Origin: Phytopseudomonas punonensis | Lineage (GTDB): Bacteria; Pseudomonadota; Gammaproteobacteria; Pseudomonadales; Pseudomonadaceae | Assembly: GCF_900142655.1 (NCBI RefSeq) | Contig: NZ_FRBQ01000001.1 | Span: 870,115 to 934,114, forward strand | Length of the DNA: 64,000 nt | Direction of reading: 5' to 3' | Shown: in pieces, positions 16,246 through 27,567 of the stretch | Layout of the letters: each line of letters starts with the position of its first letter | Numbering within the stretch: position 1 is the stretch's first letter | Notes under the pieces: generated by a model | Database searches by the model: none | The model's input: the letters and a program-made list of their open reading frames with translations, nothing else | What the model was told of the DNA's origin: nothing | Program-made: the position numbers and the translations under genes

Positions 16246-19200
16246 TTATTGCGGGTTGGCGCGGATGCTGGAAAGCAACGACTTGAGGTTCGCGGCTTTC
16301 GGCTTGACCAGCCAGAACTTGCGCAGGTAGTCGTCCAGGTTTTCCAGCAGATTACGACCCCACTCGCTCGACGTCTCTTCGACGTACTCGGTCAACACGC
16401 GCTCCAGGTGGCTACGGTACGCCTCCATGGACTCGTTGTTGATGCGCTGGATTTCCACCAGTTCGTGGTTCACACGGTCATAGAAGCTGTTGTCCAGGTC
16501 GAGCACATAGGCGAAACCACCGGTCATGCCGGAACCGAAGTTGTAGCCGGTCTTGCCCAGTACGCAGACGAAGCCGCCAGTCATGTATTCGCAGCAGTGG
16601 TCACCCACACCTTCCACGACCGCATGAGCGCCGGAGTTGCGCACCGCGAAACGCTCGCCGGCGGTGCCGGCAGCGAACAGCTTGCCACCGGTGGCGCCGT
16701 ACAGGCAGGTGTTGCCAATGATCGCGCTTTCCTGGGTTTTGAACGGGCTGCCCTTCGGCGGCACGATCACCAGCTTGCCAGCGGTCATGCCTTTACCGAC
16801 GTAATCGTTGGCATCGCCTTCCAGATACAGGTTAAGGCCACCGGCGTTCCACACACCAAAGCTCTGCCCGGCAGTCCCCTTGAAGCGGAAGGTGATCGGC
16901 GCCTTGACCATGCCCTGGTTGCCATGCACCCGGGCGATCTCGCCGGACACGCGGGCACCAATGGAGCGGTCGCAGTTGCAGATATCCAGCGCGAAGTCGC
17001 CGCCACTGGCGCTGTCGATTGCCGACTTGGCCATGGACAGCATTTCCTCGGCCAGCAGGCCCTGGTCGAACGGCGGGTTGCGGTCGACTTCACAGAACTG
17101 CGGTTTTTCCGCAGGAATGTGGTCGCTGCCGAGCAGCGGCGTCAGATCCAGATGATTCTGCTTGGCGCTTTCGCCCGGCAGCACGTCGAGCAGATCAGTA
17201 CGACCTATCAGCTCGCCGAGGCTGCGCACGCCCAGCTTGGCCAGCCATTCACGGGTTTCCTCGGCGACGAAGGTGAAGAAATTCACCACCATGTCGACGG
17301 TGCCGATGAAGTGATCCTTGCGCAGTTTGTCGTTCTGGGTCGCCACGCCAGTGGCGCAGTTGTTCAGGTGGCAGATGCGCAGGTATTTGCAGCCCAGGGC
17401 GACCATCGGCGCGGTGCCGAAGCCGAAGCTCTCGGCGCCGAGAATGGCCGCCTTGATCACGTCGAGGCCGGTTTTCAGGCCGCCATCGGTCTGCACCCGC
17501 ACCTTGCCGCGCAGGTCATTACCACGCAGGGTCTGGTGGGTTTCCGCCAGGCCGAGTTCCCACGGCGCGCCAGCGTACTTGATCGAGGTCAGCGGCGAAG
17601 CGCCGGTGCCGCCGTCGTAACCGGAGATAGTGATCAGGTCGGCATAGGCCTTGGCGACGCCGGCAGCGATGGTGCCGACGCCGGCTTCGGAGACCAGCTT
17701 GACCGACACCAGCGCGCTGGGGTTGACCTGTTTGAGGTCATAGATCAGCTGCGCCAGGTCTTCGATCGAGTAGATATCGTGGTGCGGCGGCGGCGAAATC
17801 AGCGTCACGCCGGGTACGGCGTAGCGCAGCTTGGCGATCAGGCCGTTGACCTTGCCACCGGGCAGCTGACCACCCTCGCCGGGCTTGGCGCCTTGGGCCA
17901 CCTTGATCTGCAGCACCTCGGCATTGACCAGGTACTCCGGGGTCACCCCGAAACGGCCGGTAGCGATCTGCTTGATCTTCGAGCTCTTGATGGTGCCGTA
18001 ACGCGCCGGATCTTCGCCGCCTTCACCGGAGTTGGAGCGTGCGCCAAGGCGGTTCATCGCCTCAGCCAGGGCTTCGTGAGCCTCTGGCGACAGCGCACCC
18101 AGGGAGATACCGGCGGCGTCGAAACGCTTGAAGATCGCTTCCAGCGGCTCGACTTCGTCCAGGCTCAGCGGCGTATCGGCCAGTTTGACCTGCAGCAGGT
18201 CGCGCAGCATCGACACCGGGCGGGTATCGACCAGCTTGGTGTATTCCTTGAAGGTCTCGTAACTACCCTGCTTGACCGCCGCCTGCAGAGTGTTGACCAC
18301 ATCCGGGTTGTAGGCGTGGTACTCGCCGCCGTAAACGAATTTCAGCAGGCCACCCTGCTGGATTGCCTTGCGGTTGTTCCAGGCTTCGCCCGCCAGCGCC
18401 TTTTGCTCGGCTTCCAGGTCGACGAAACGCGCGCCCTTGAGGCGGCTCGGCACGCCACGGAAGCACAGCTCGGTGACTTCGTCAGCCAGGCCGACGGCCT
18501 CGAACAGCTGGGCACCGCGGTAGGAACCGACGGTGGAGATGCCCATCTTCGAGAGGATCTTCAGCAGGCCCTTGGAAATGCCCTTGCGGTAGTACTTGAA
18601 CACTTCGTACAGATCGCCCAGCACTTCGCCGGTACGGATCAGGTCGCCCAGCACTTCGTAGGCCAGGAACGGGTAGACCGCCGAAGCACCAAAGCCGATC
18701 AGCACCGCATAGTGGTGCGGGTCACGGGCGGTGGCGGTTTCCACCAGGATGTTGCAGTCGCAACGCAGGCCGGTTTCGGTCAGGCGGTGGTGCACCGCGC
18801 CGGTGACCAGCGCGGCGTGCGCCGGCAGTTTGCCTGGGGCGATATGCCGGTCGGTCAGCACCAGCAACACCTTGCCGGAACGCACCGCTTCTTCGGCCTG
18901 ATCGGCCATGTTGCGCACGGCTGCTTCCAGGCCGATCGACTCGTCGTAGTTGAGATCGATGATCTGCCGCTCGAAACCCGGGCGCTCCAGGTTCATCAGG
19001 CTGCGCCACTTGGCCGGGGAGATCACCGGCGAGCTGAGGATCACCCGCGAAGCGTGCTCCGGCGACTCTTCGAAGATGTTGCGCTCGGCACCGAGGCAGA
19101 TCTCCAGCGACATGACGATGGCTTCGCGCAGCGGGTCGATCGGCGGGTTGGTAACCTGCGCGAACTGCTGGCGGAAATAGTCGTATGGCGAGCGTACGCG

Positions 19201-20694
19201 CTGGCTCAGCACGGCCATCGGTGTGTCGTCGCCCATGGAGCCGACCGCTTCCTGGCCCTGCTCGGCGAGCGGGCGCAGCACTTGGTCACGCTCCTCGAAG
19301 GTGACCTGGAACATCTTCATGTACTGCTTGAGCTGATCGGCCTCGTAGAAGGCCGAACCATGGTCGTTGTCTTCCATGGTCGCGCGAATGCGCAGCGCGC
19401 TCTTGCGCAGCCACTGCTTGTAGGGGTGGCGCGACTTGAGACGGTTATCGATGTCGTCGGTGGTCAGCACCTGGCCGGTTTCGGTATCCACGGCAAGAAT
19501 CTGACCCGGGCCGACACGGCCTTTGGCAACCACGTCTTCGGGCTGGTAATTCCACACGCCGATTTCCGAGGCGAGGGTGATGTAGCCGTTGGTGGTGGTC
19601 ACCCAACGCGCCGGGCGCAGACCGTTACGGTCGAGCAGGCATACGGCATGGCGGCCGTCGGTCAGTACCACGCCGGCCGGGCCATCCCAAGGCTCCATAT
19701 GCATGGAGTTGTACTCGTAGAACGCACGCAGGTCGGCGTCCATGGTCTCGACGTTCTGCCACGCAGGCGGAATGATCATACGCACGCCGCGGAACAGGTC
19801 GATGCCGCCGGTGACCATCAGCTCGAGCATGTTGTCCATGCTCGAGGAGTCGGAGCCGACACGGTTGACCAGCGGGCCGAGCTCTTCGAGGGCCGGGATC
19901 TGGCCATTCTCGAACTTGGTGCGGCGCGCCTGGGCCCAGTTACGGTTACCGGTGATGGTATTGATCTCGCCGTTGTGGGCGAGGAAACGGAACGGCTGAG
20001 CCAGCGGCCACTTCGGCAGGGTGTTGGTGGAGAAGCGCTGGTGAAAGACGCAGATGGCGGTCTGCAGGCGCTCGTCACCCAGGTCCGGGTAGAACTGCTG
20101 CAGGTCGGCCGGCATCATCAGGCCTTTATAGATGATGGTCTTGTGCGAAAAGCTGCAGATGTAGTGCTCGGTATCGGCAGCGTTGGCCACCGACGAGCGA
20201 CGACGCGCACAGAACAGCTTGATGGCGAATTCCTGATCGCTTAGGCCATCGGCACTGATAAACACCTGCTCGATCTGCGGCAGGCGCTCAAGAGCCAGCT
20301 GGCCGAGCACGCTGGTGTCGATCGGCACTTTGCGCCAGCCGACTAGGGTCAGACCGGCCGCTTGAATTTCGCGGTTCATGTTCTCGCGGGCAGCGTTGGC
20401 CTTGGCGTCATCCTGGTTGAGGAAGACCATGCCGACGGCATATTGCTTGGGCAGCTCGACACTAAAGATGTCCTTGGCGACAGCACGCAGGAACAGGTCG
20501 GGCTTTTGAATCAGCAAACCGCAGCCATCACCCGTCTTACCGTCGGCATTGATGCCACCACGGTGGGTCATGCAGGTCAGTGCTTCTATCGCCGTCTGCA
20601 ACAGGTGATGGCTCGCCTCACCTTGCATGTGGGCGATCAGGCCGAAGCCGCAGTTATCCTTGAACTCATCAGGACGGTACAAACCTGCTTTCAT
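16246..20694 (-). CDS. gltB: Glutamate synthase (NADPH) large subunit
   Basis: A 1482-aa protein. The N-terminal propeptide of 14 residues precedes Cys15 ([13 protein letters not shown]), the Ntn-type glutaminase nucleophile after maturation. The central FMN/ferredoxin-type synthase domain carries the barrel motifs ([38 protein letters not shown], with Fe-S cysteines). The C-terminal GXGXG beta-helix domain follows. It catalyses amide transfer from glutamine to 2-oxoglutarate with GltD. Complete and standard in length. The opposite strand is open for 1331 codons purely from codon bias. Confidence 0.97.
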   Translation of the reverse strand: MKAGLYRPDEFKDNCGFGLIAHMQGEASHHLLQTAIEALTCMTHRGGINADGKTGDGCGLLIQKPDLFLRAVAKDIFSVELPKQYAVGMVFLNQDDAKANAARENMNREIQAAGLTLVGWRKVPIDTSVLGQLALERLPQIEQVFISADGLSDQEFAIKLFCARRRSSVANAADTEHYICSFSHKTIIYKGLMMPADLQQFYPDLGDERLQTAICVFHQRFSTNTLPKWPLAQPFRFLAHNGEINTITGNRNWAQARRTKFENGQIPALEELGPLVNRVGSDSSSMDNMLELMVTGGIDLFRGVRMIIPPAWQNVETMDADLRAFYEYNSMHMEPWDGPAGVVLTDGRHAVCLLDRNGLRPARWVTTTNGYITLASEIGVWNYQPEDVVAKGRVGPGQILAVDTETGQVLTTDDIDNRLKSRHPYKQWLRKSALRIRATMEDNDHGSAFYEADQLKQYMKMFQVTFEERDQVLRPLAEQGQEAVGSMGDDTPMAVLSQRVRSPYDYFRQQFAQVTNPPIDPLREAIVMSLEICLGAERNIFEESPEHASRVILSSPVISPAKWRSLMNLERPGFERQIIDLNYDESIGLEAAVRNMADQAEEAVRSGKVLLVLTDRHIAPGKLPAHAALVTGAVHHRLTETGLRCDCNILVETATARDPHHYAVLIGFGASAVYPFLAYEVLGDLIRTGEVLGDLYEVFKYYRKGISKGLLKILSKMGISTVGSYRGAQLFEAVGLADEVTELCFRGVPSRLKGARFVDLEAEQKALAGEAWNNRKAIQQGGLLKFVYGGEYHAYNPDVVNTLQAAVKQGSYETFKEYTKLVDTRPVSMLRDLLQVKLADTPLSLDEVEPLEAIFKRFDAAGISLGALSPEAHEALAEAMNRLGARSNSGEGGEDPARYGTIKSSKIKQIATGRFGVTPEYLVNAEVLQIKVAQGAKPGEGGQLPGGKVNGLIAKLRYAVPGVTLISPPPHHDIYSIEDLAQLIYDLKQVNPSALVSVKLVSEAGVGTIAAGVAKAYADLITISGYDGGTGASPLTSIKYAGAPWELGLAETHQTLRGNDLRGKVRVQTDGGLKTGLDVIKAAILGAESFGFGTAPMVALGCKYLRICHLNNCATGVATQNDKLRKDHFIGTVDMVVNFFTFVAEETREWLAKLGVRSLGELIGRTDLLDVLPGESAKQNHLDLTPLLGSDHIPAEKPQFCEVDRNPPFDQGLLAEEMLSMAKSAIDSASGGDFALDICNCDRSIGARVSGEIARVHGNQGMVKAPITFRFKGTAGQSFGVWNAGGLNLYLEGDANDYVGKGMTAGKLVIVPPKGSPFKTQESAIIGNTCLYGATGGKLFAAGTAGERFAVRNSGAHAVVEGVGDHCCEYMTGGFVCVLGKTGYNFGSGMTGGFAYVLDLDNSFYDRVNHELVEIQRINNESMEAYRSHLERVLTEYVEETSSEWGRNLLENLDDYLRKFWLVKPKAANLKSLLSSIRANPQ

Positions 20695-20857
20695 AGGGGA
20701 CTCTCACCAGACAGCCTTTCTCAGGCGTTTTCTCTAATCCGCGCGCAGGTCTAAACGCCGCGTTGCGCAGGCAAACGGAGGGCATTGTACATAGCGAGAT
20801 AAACGTCACAAAGAATAATGTGACGAAAAACAGGAATAAAATGTCGCAAAAACGAAA

Positions 20858-20891
20858 GAGCCCGTTGCATCAGCTCGTACGCAGCGGGCTC
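20858..20891 (-). terminator. Terminator downstream of the DamX-like gene
   Basis: A stem GAGCCCGTTGC / GCAGCGGGCTC (11 nt per arm, one G-T-type imperfection) with a 12-nt loop, followed on the minus strand by CTTTCGTTTTTG, a T-rich tail. It lies 8 nt after the stop of the SPOR-domain gene and upstream of gltB. Confidence 0.8.
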
Positions 20892-20898
20892 ACTTCGA

Positions 20899-22518
20899 TC
20901 AGTTCGACATTTCCTGGGTGACGCTGGCGAAGGTCTTCGGCCAGGGCTTGCCGGCTTGAACCTTGGCAGGCAGGGACTTCACGGCGGCCTGGGCGGCATC
21001 GCGGCTGGCAAAACTACCATATGTGATGACGAAAAGTGGTTTGCCCTGGTGCATCTTCTTGAAGTAACGGTACTGAGCGCCATTCTGACTCACAAAAGCG
21101 CGTGCGCCAGCTTCGGTACTGGTACCAAGAACCTGCAGGGTGTAATGGCTTTTGTTCTGGCCGGCATACCAACTATTGCCTGACGCACCAGCCGAAGCAG
21201 CGGGCGCCTGAGCGGTCGCAGCTGGCTTGGCAGCCGGGGCAGACTGGGCCACCGGCTTGGGCTGCTCAGCCGGCTTTGGCTGTTGCGCGGGTTTCGGTTG
21301 CTCAACCGGTTTCGGCGCCGCAGCGGGAGCCGCCACCTGAGGAACTGGCGCAGGCGTTGGAGCAGGCACATTCTGCGAAGCAGTCGGTGGCACGCTGACC
21401 GGCGCAGTAGGCACCGACTCGGGCAGCTCCACGTTCGCCTCGCCATCCGTTTCACCGGCGGCCTGAGCCAATGGCTGACGAATGACCGGTTGCGACTGCC
21501 CAACCAGCGGCAAAGGCAGCGGCTGATTGCTACCGGCAAATTCGATCGGTGGGCGGCCATCGGCACTCTGTTCGGCCACAATCGGTGCTGCAGGCGCAGC
21601 TTCAGGTTGCGGAGCTGCGCCCATTGGCAGCTGCGCCTGCGCGGGCGCAGGTGCATCGGTAGTTTCCGAGCGCCCTTGCATAAGCAGCGCAGCAGCCACA
21701 CCGATAGCCACCACGCCAAGTGCCAGCAGGTGCTTCTTGGGCAGCTTGAATGGCAAACCAGCGCTTTTAACGGCACCACGACGGGCCGCCATGGCTTCGA
21801 TCAGCACATCACGCGCAACCCGGTTGATCTCACCTGGCCAGCCACCAGAGCGGTCATGAATCAGTTCGACCTGCTCCTCGGACAAAAGCTCGATGCCCTG
21901 CGCAGCGCCTTCCAGGCGAACGGCCAGGTATTCACGGGTTTCATCTTCGCTGTAAGGCTGCAGCTCGATGATGTGAAACGACTCTTCTGCGTTGCTCAAC
22001 GCATCAACACGCGAAATCAGATCGGTATCGGCGAACAGAAAGACATGGGGCCGCCCTTCCGGATTACCCTGCGCCAGAACCAGCAGCTCATCGAGCGCGG
22101 CATCGCTGAGCTCTTCAGCATCGTCGATCAGCAGATAAACCTCTTGCCCGGTCAACGATAGTTGGCCAACCTGGGCCAGCAAGGATGAGCGATCGGTCTG
22201 CTGAGTATTCAACCCCTGCGCGATGTGGCGCATCAGCGTTGCCGGATCGGCGGCGCCCTGGGCCGAGACCACCACATTGTGCACAGCCTGTTTATTGGTG
22301 CTGGCAACAAGCGCCTGGCGCAGCAAGGTCTTGCCACTGCCTTCAGGGCCGGTCACCACCAGCAGCAACTGGCTATAGCGGGCCAAGTGATGCAGCTGGC
22401 CTAGCACAGGCTTGCGCTGCGCGGGGAAGAACTTGAACCCAGGCACCCGCGCCGCGAACGGATCATGAGTGAATTGATAGTGGTCGAGAAACGCTTCGTC
22501 GGCGTGCAAACTGGTCAT
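20899..22518 (-). CDS. AAA ATPase with C-terminal SPOR domain (DamX-like)
   Basis: A 539-aa protein. The N-terminal AAA/ExeA-like ATPase has Walker A GPEGSGKT (57-64) and a Walker B-like LLIDDAEEL. A single membrane helix follows at about 265-282, then a long Pro/Ala/Gln-rich periplasmic linker and a SPOR peptidoglycan-binding domain over the last ~80 residues. SPOR domains bind denuded glycan at division septa, so a cell-division role like DamX is likely. ATG at 22518 is used; the frame back to 22581 lies in the aroB end. It directly follows aroB (7 nt), as in other pseudomonads. Confidence 0.85.
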   Translation of the reverse strand: MTSLHADEAFLDHYQFTHDPFAARVPGFKFFPAQRKPVLGQLHHLARYSQLLLVVTGPEGSGKTLLRQALVASTNKQAVHNVVVSAQGAADPATLMRHIAQGLNTQQTDRSSLLAQVGQLSLTGQEVYLLIDDAEELSDAALDELLVLAQGNPEGRPHVFLFADTDLISRVDALSNAEESFHIIELQPYSEDETREYLAVRLEGAAQGIELLSEEQVELIHDRSGGWPGEINRVARDVLIEAMAARRGAVKSAGLPFKLPKKHLLALGVVAIGVAAALLMQGRSETTDAPAPAQAQLPMGAAPQPEAAPAAPIVAEQSADGRPPIEFAGSNQPLPLPLVGQSQPVIRQPLAQAAGETDGEANVELPESVPTAPVSVPPTASQNVPAPTPAPVPQVAAPAAAPKPVEQPKPAQQPKPAEQPKPVAQSAPAAKPAATAQAPAASAGASGNSWYAGQNKSHYTLQVLGTSTEAGARAFVSQNGAQYRYFKKMHQGKPLFVITYGSFASRDAAQAAVKSLPAKVQAGKPWPKTFASVTQEMSN

Positions 22519-22525
22519 TGAATAC

Positions 22526-23632
22526 TCACTGATTGTTAAGCCGGGCCACCAGCGCCGGGTAATCGGCTGCCAGGGTGGCACTCAATATCTCTGCGGGGTA
22601 ATCACTGGTCACCACCGCCTCGCCCAGCGAACGCAGCAGCACCAGACGCAATTGCCCATCCAGCACCTTCTTGTCCACTGCCATGTGTTCCATAAACTGC
22701 TCGGGCGTCATCTCCTGCGGCGGCACCACAGGCAGGCCCGCGGCCTGGAACAGACGAATACCACGATCACGCTCGTCAGCATTGATCCAGCCCAAGCGGT
22801 AAGACATCTCCAATGCCATCACCGTTCCTGCGGCCACGGCCTCGCCATGCAGCCATACGCCATAGCCCATTTCGGTCTCGATCGCATGGCCAAAGGTATG
22901 CCCCAGGTTCAGCGTCGCGCGCACGCCGGTTTCTTTCTCATCAGCGCCAACCACTCGCGCCTTGGCAGCACAGGAGCGCTCGATGGCCTGGGTCAATGCA
23001 GCCTGATCCAGGCTACGCAACGCGGTCATGTTCTGCTCAAGCCAGGCGAGGAACGGCTCGTCGCAAATCAACCCATACTTGATCACTTCAGCCATGCCAG
23101 CCGACAGCTCACGGGGCGGCAAGGTATCCAGGCTCTGGGTGTCGATCAGCACAGCCTGCGGCTGATAGAACGCGCCGACCATGTTCTTGCCCAGCGGATG
23201 ATTGATGCCGGTCTTGCCACCGACAGAGGAATCGACCTGGGAAAGCAAGGTGGTTGGCAGCTGGATAAAATTCACACCACGCTGATAACAGGCAGCAGCG
23301 AAACCGGCCATATCTCCAATTACCCCACCACCCAGCGCGATCACGGTGGTGCGACGATCATGACGAGCGCCAAGCAGGCCATCGAAAATGGTTTGCAGGG
23401 TTTCCCAGCTTTTGAACGCTTCACCGTCGGGCAATACGATCGGCGTCACCCGGTAGGCCGCCAGGGTATCCTGCAGCGCCTGCAAATAGAGCGGCGCGAT
23501 GGTCTCGTTAGTGACGATGGCAACCTGACGACCAACGATATGCGGCGCCAACAGATCGACTCGGCTCAACAAGCCAGCCCCGATATAAATGGGGTAGCTG
23601 CGCTCAGCGAGATCAACATGAAGTGTTTGCAT
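22526..23632 (-). CDS. aroB: 3-dehydroquinate synthase
   Basis: A 368-aa NAD- and metal-dependent enzyme of the shikimate pathway that converts DAHP to 3-dehydroquinate. The NAD-binding [13 protein letters not shown] and the [19 protein letters not shown] signature are present, with metal-ligand histidines in [12 protein letters not shown] and WLHGEA. ATG at 23632 follows GGGGGCTCC; two further upstream codons in frame are not needed. It is downstream of aroK by 51 nt, in the classical aroK-aroB pair after pilQ. Confidence 0.96.
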   Translation of the reverse strand: MQTLHVDLAERSYPIYIGAGLLSRVDLLAPHIVGRQVAIVTNETIAPLYLQALQDTLAAYRVTPIVLPDGEAFKSWETLQTIFDGLLGARHDRRTTVIALGGGVIGDMAGFAAACYQRGVNFIQLPTTLLSQVDSSVGGKTGINHPLGKNMVGAFYQPQAVLIDTQSLDTLPPRELSAGMAEVIKYGLICDEPFLAWLEQNMTALRSLDQAALTQAIERSCAAKARVVGADEKETGVRATLNLGHTFGHAIETEMGYGVWLHGEAVAAGTVMALEMSYRLGWINADERDRGIRLFQAAGLPVVPPQEMTPEQFMEHMAVDKKVLDGQLRLVLLRSLGEAVVTSDYPAEILSATLAADYPALVARLNNQ

Positions 23633-23683
23633 GGAGCCCCCGATCAAAAAAGGGCTCTAGGATAGCGCAGTTCTGCCCTGCCA

Positions 23684-24202
23684 TTAACGGGGCGTCAGCG
23701 CTTCCAGCCGCTCGAGAATTTCCTGAACCACCATCCGTGGCGGACGTTCATCGGTTTCGATGATCACATCAGCGATTTCCCGATAAAGCGGATCACGAAT
23801 GGCCAGCAGGTCAGCCAGCACCTGGCCGGGATTGGGTGCGCGCAGTAAAGGTCGGTTGCGATCGCGAGCGGTACGATCGATCTGCTGCTCGACAGAGGCA
23901 TGCAAATAGACAACACGACCGCAATTTCGCAACGCCTCGCGGTTCTGTGGCCTCAACACCGCGCCACCGCCAGTTGCCAAAACCAGGCCATCGCTTTCGC
24001 ACAACGAGCAAATGACTGCCTGCTCACGCTCGCGAAAACCCTGCTCACCCTCGACATCGAAAATCCAGGGAATATCGGCACCGGTACGCTGTTCGATCTC
24101 CTTGTCGGAGTCCTTGAATGGCAACCGCAACTCTTTGGCAAGTAAACGCCCGATGGTGCTTTTTCCAGCACCCATCGGGCCGACAAGGATCAGATTACGC
24201 AC
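23684..24202 (-). CDS. aroK: Shikimate kinase
   Basis: A 172-aa P-loop kinase: Walker [12 protein letters not shown] at residues 8-18, shikimate-binding Asp and Arg in KDSDKEIE and [16 protein letters not shown] at about 80, and lid RDRNRPLL. It phosphorylates shikimate at O3. It begins with GTG only 3 nt after the pilQ stop, so it may be read from the pil transcript as well as its own promoter. Confidence 0.95.
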   Translation of the reverse strand: MRNLILVGPMGAGKSTIGRLLAKELRLPFKDSDKEIEQRTGADIPWIFDVEGEQGFREREQAVICSLCESDGLVLATGGGAVLRPQNREALRNCGRVVYLHASVEQQIDRTARDRNRPLLRAPNPGQVLADLLAIRDPLYREIADVIIETDERPPRMVVQEILERLEALTPR

Positions 24203-24205
24203 AAA

Positions 24206-26413
24206 TTACCGACTCACGGCCACCGCAGAGGTGTTCATGATGCGCGGAGTGATGAAAACCAGCAACTCGGTCTTGTTGTCCTGCACGATGTCGCGACGGA
24301 ACAAGCGACCCAGATAAGGTACATCACCAAGGAATGGAACCTTCTCTGTAGACTTGGTTTGAGTATTTTCAAAGACCCCACCAATCACAATAGTTTCACC
24401 GTCTGCCACCAAGACTTTCGCATTCACTTCATTCTTGTTGATCGGTGGCACATTATTGACCGTGTTAGAGAAATCCGGGGCGTCCTTGGTTACTTTAACT
24501 TCCATGATAATCCGGTTATCGGGTGTGATCTGAGGGGTAACTTCAAGAGACAACGCTGCCTCTTTGAATGATGTCGAGGTAGCACCACTTGAACTAGCCT
24601 CCTGATACGGAACCTCTTGCCCTTTGAGAATTTTGGCAGTTTCCTTGTCCGATGTAACGACTTTAGGCTGTGACACAACCTCACCGTTACCGGAGCTTTC
24701 CATAGCTGAGAGCTGGAGGTCGAGCACCACATTGTTACTAAGGAAGCCTATACCGATACCCGAAGTACTATCAGCCACCCCCATATCAACAAAGGGCAAG
24801 CGAGCCAAGCCATCATCCAATGTAGTACTGCCAATAGTGTCAGTCCCAACGAAACCTGCACGCTGACCTGTATCCTCATCAAAAGCCTGGACACCATCCT
24901 TACCGCTTACATCCCAGCCGCCCCTCCTTGCGCTTCCGCCCCAACGGACACCCAATGCTTTGTCGTAGTTGACTCTAGCCTCAACGATACGCGCTTCAAT
25001 CATCACCTGGCGAACCGCAACGTCGAGCTGAGCCACAATTCGGCGAAGCTCGTCCAGACGCTCCTGAGTCTGGTAGGCGATGATGCTGTTGGTGCGCTCA
25101 TCGACAGTAATGGAGCCACGATCGTCCGCCACGCCGCCATTGGCACTGGTCACCGACTGGAACAACTTGGCCATATCCGCCGCTTTGGCGTAGTTGACCT
25201 GAATCAGCTCGCGGCGCAGCGGTGCCAGTTCGGCAATCTGCTTCTGCGATTCCAGCTCCTGACGCTCACGAGCGGCGATCTCTTCAGCGGGCGCCACTAG
25301 CAGCACGTTGCCAACCTGACGCTTATCCAGCCCCTTGGTTTTCAGCACCAGATCCAGCGCCTGATCCCAAGGCACGTTCTGCAGACGCAGAGTGATATTG
25401 CCGGCCACGGTGTCACTGGCCACCAGATTGAGGTCGGTGAAATCCGCGATCAGCTGCAGCACCGAACGCACGTCGATGTCCTGGAAGTTCAGCGACAACT
25501 TCTCGCCGGTATAAGCGAAACGCTCGGCCTGACGCTTGTCGGCATCTTCCTGGGTCAGTGGCTTGACGCTCAGGGTCAGCTTGTTCTCGGTTTGATAGGC
25601 CAGATAGTCGAAAGCACCAACCGGCTCAATGACGATACTGGCATCGTCGCCCGTGCCGCTGGCACTGACGAACTGCACCGGAGTGGCGAAATCCTTGACG
25701 TCCAGACGGACACGCAGCGCCTCAGGCAGCTGGGTGCGGTTGAAGTTGAGAATGATTTTTCCACCACGCTCCTGGATATCTGGGCTGACGGAAGCATCAG
25801 ACAGGTTAATGACAACATTGCCCTCACCCTGCTCGCCACGCTGGAAGTCGATGTTGCTGATCGACTTGTTTACCGCGCCGAACACCTTGGGCGCTGCCGG
25901 CGCCGCAACAGGCGTGGCTGCCTGAGCAGGGCGGGCGGCCGCTGCGGCAGGTGCGCTCACTGGAGCCGCAGCTGTGGCGGCTGCAGAAGTGGCAACGCCG
26001 GCGCCCACCTGCACGAACAGATTGTTGCCTTCGGTGCGGGTGTTGTACGGCGACAAGTTGGTAAGGTTGATGATCAGCCGCGTACGATCCTTGGCCTCGA
26101 CCACGGTCACGCTACGCGCATTGCCCATCCCCAACTCGCGGTTCTTGACGCCCAGCTTGTTGGCAACGCCAGGCAGGTCGAGCGCGATGCGCGCGGGCTG
26201 CTCAATGGTGTAGCCACGAGGCGCTGTTACTGGTTCATCGAAAGACAACTTGAGCTCGACACGGTCACCCGGCAGAGCAGCCACATCCAGCGCCTGCAGG
26301 TTGGCGGCCAGAACGGCAGGAGAGAGCATAGCCACCAGCAGCGAAATGCTTAGGCGAGAGAGAGAGCTGTTCATGCTTGGGTTCCGTTTGGCAGACCGGT
26401 TATTTCTATTCAT
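24206..26413 (-). CDS. pilQ: Type IV pilus secretin PilQ
   Basis: A 735-aa outer-membrane secretin through which pili exit. A signal peptide ends after AVLA. Two AMIN-like regions (~40-290), an STN/N0-N1 region (NFQDIDVRSVLQLIADF) and the C-terminal secretin domain (VPYQEASSSG, then VIGGVFENTQ, then VPFLGDVPYLGRLFR) follow. I chose ATG at 26413 because GAGG lies 6 nt upstream; an internal ATG at 26374 lacks a good site. The secretin half of the gene is visibly more AT-rich than the first half. It is last of pilMNOPQ, 15 nt after pilP. Confidence 0.95.
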   Translation of the reverse strand: MNRNNRSAKRNPSMNSSLSRLSISLLVAMLSPAVLAANLQALDVAALPGDRVELKLSFDEPVTAPRGYTIEQPARIALDLPGVANKLGVKNRELGMGNARSVTVVEAKDRTRLIINLTNLSPYNTRTEGNNLFVQVGAGVATSAAATAAAPVSAPAAAAARPAQAATPVAAPAAPKVFGAVNKSISNIDFQRGEQGEGNVVINLSDASVSPDIQERGGKIILNFNRTQLPEALRVRLDVKDFATPVQFVSASGTGDDASIVIEPVGAFDYLAYQTENKLTLSVKPLTQEDADKRQAERFAYTGEKLSLNFQDIDVRSVLQLIADFTDLNLVASDTVAGNITLRLQNVPWDQALDLVLKTKGLDKRQVGNVLLVAPAEEIAARERQELESQKQIAELAPLRRELIQVNYAKAADMAKLFQSVTSANGGVADDRGSITVDERTNSIIAYQTQERLDELRRIVAQLDVAVRQVMIEARIVEARVNYDKALGVRWGGSARRGGWDVSGKDGVQAFDEDTGQRAGFVGTDTIGSTTLDDGLARLPFVDMGVADSTSGIGIGFLSNNVVLDLQLSAMESSGNGEVVSQPKVVTSDKETAKILKGQEVPYQEASSSGATSTSFKEAALSLEVTPQITPDNRIIMEVKVTKDAPDFSNTVNNVPPINKNEVNAKVLVADGETIVIGGVFENTQTKSTEKVPFLGDVPYLGRLFRRDIVQDNKTELLVFITPRIMNTSAVAVSR

Positions 26414-26423
26414 GATTCACCTC
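26414..26423 (-). promoter_or_regulatory. Ribosome binding site deciding the pilQ start
   Basis: On the minus strand GAGGTGAATC sits directly before ATG 26413. The alternative ATG at 26374 has only a weak purine stretch, so the longer protein is preferred. Confidence 0.7.
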
Positions 26424-26428
26424 GCTCC

Positions 26429-26947
26429 TCAGGAGCGCTCCTTCAGAGTGAGGGTACGGGGACGCTCGAGCCAGCCGCCCTCACCGTCAGGTACGATCTC
26501 GACAACGTCGATTTTGGCGCTGTCGATGGCTACGATGCGGCCTTCATTACGCCCAAGGTAATCCCCAACCTTGACGCGATGGACCCCGCCCGCACCGCTC
26601 ACCAGAGCGAACGAACCATTGTCATTGGCCAGCGTGCCGACCATTTCGAACATTTCTATATTGAAGCCTTCAAGGAACTGCTTGACGCGAGTCTCATCAG
26701 GCTTGATTTCCTTGCTTCCCTTAGCCCGGCTGACCAAATCGATCTTTACCGGAGGCTGGAATGGGCTACGCAGGGCAGCAGCACTGTAAGTGAAACTTTC
26801 GTACGGCTCTGGCTGAGGCAACGGCTCTATCTGACCCTTGGGCCTGGCCCGTACTTCATCCATATACGCCTGTAGATCGCTGAAATCTCCACCGCCGCAA
26901 CCGCTTAGCGTCGTCAGCACAAGCCCCATAAGAAGGACACGTTTCAT
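26429..26947 (-). CDS. pilP: Type IV pilus alignment lipoprotein PilP
   Basis: A 172-aa lipoprotein with lipobox LSGC (Cys17). A disordered Pro-rich N-terminal stretch is followed by the FEMVGTLANDN...HRVKVGDYLGRNEG beta-domain typical of PilP. It links the inner-membrane PilN-PilO dimer to the PilQ secretin. The start overlaps the pilO stop by 4 nt. Confidence 0.94.
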   Translation of the reverse strand: MKRVLLMGLVLTTLSGCGGGDFSDLQAYMDEVRARPKGQIEPLPQPEPYESFTYSAAALRSPFQPPVKIDLVSRAKGSKEIKPDETRVKQFLEGFNIEMFEMVGTLANDNGSFALVSGAGGVHRVKVGDYLGRNEGRIVAIDSAKIDVVEIVPDGEGGWLERPRTLTLKERS

Positions 26948-27567
26948 TGATGTGCCCCCTTGTCGTTATAGCGGTATGTCTTGGCCAATACGCTCATTCG
27001 CAGTTTTGAGGTGCTGCCTTGCTCAGCAGGAACCAGCTCGAAATCATGCAGCGTGACGATACGCGGCTGGCTGGCGACGCCACTGACGAAGGTGGCCAGA
27101 TCATGGTAACCACCGACTACCTGGATCTGGATAGGCAGCTCGATATAGAAAGGCTGCGTGACTTCCGGTAGCAACTTGATCTCCTCGAACTCCAGGCCGC
27201 TGTCCAGGCCAATGCGAGTGATGTCTTCAAGCAGCCCCGGCACTTCAGTATCGCTGGGCAGTTGCTTGAGCAGAGCGCCGAAGGAAATCTCCGCCTCTTT
27301 CATCTGCTCGCGGTAGGACTCGAGATTAGCGGCCTGGAATGCCTTACTGGAGAACTGCTCTTTTAAGGTTTCTTCATCAAGGCGCTGCTGATCGAGGGTG
27401 GCCTGCAGGTCTTTCAGGTGAAAGTTGTAGCCAAGCGCTAGCACCAGAACAACGGAGATGATGCCAGCGATAACCTTGGCCGCAGCCGGCCAGGAGCCAA
27501 TATTATTGACATCGAGGTCGTTGATATCGATCTTGCGTATGCTTGCCAGCGAATCATTCAGGCTCAT
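26944..27567 (-). CDS. pilO: Type IV pilus alignment protein PilO
   Basis: A 207-aa bitopic inner-membrane protein: a cytoplasmic N-terminus, one membrane helix (~residues 31-49), a coiled coil (DLQATLDQQRLDEETLKEQF) and a C-terminal ferredoxin-like domain. It pairs with PilN in the alignment complex joining motor and secretin. The start overlaps the pilN stop by 4 nt. Confidence 0.94.
   Translation of the reverse strand: MSLNDSLASIRKIDINDLDVNNIGSWPAAAKVIAGIISVVLVLALGYNFHLKDLQATLDQQRLDEETLKEQFSSKAFQAANLESYREQMKEAEISFGALLKQLPSDTEVPGLLEDITRIGLDSGLEFEEIKLLPEVTQPFYIELPIQIQVVGGYHDLATFVSGVASQPRIVTLHDFELVPAEQGSTSKLRMSVLAKTYRYNDKGAHQ

Noticed and set aside
16249..20244. 1331-codon open frame antisense to gltB
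   Set aside because: It mirrors gltB codon bias in high-GC DNA; its product is low-complexity His/Gln/Val-rich with no domain, and gltB on the other strand is certain.
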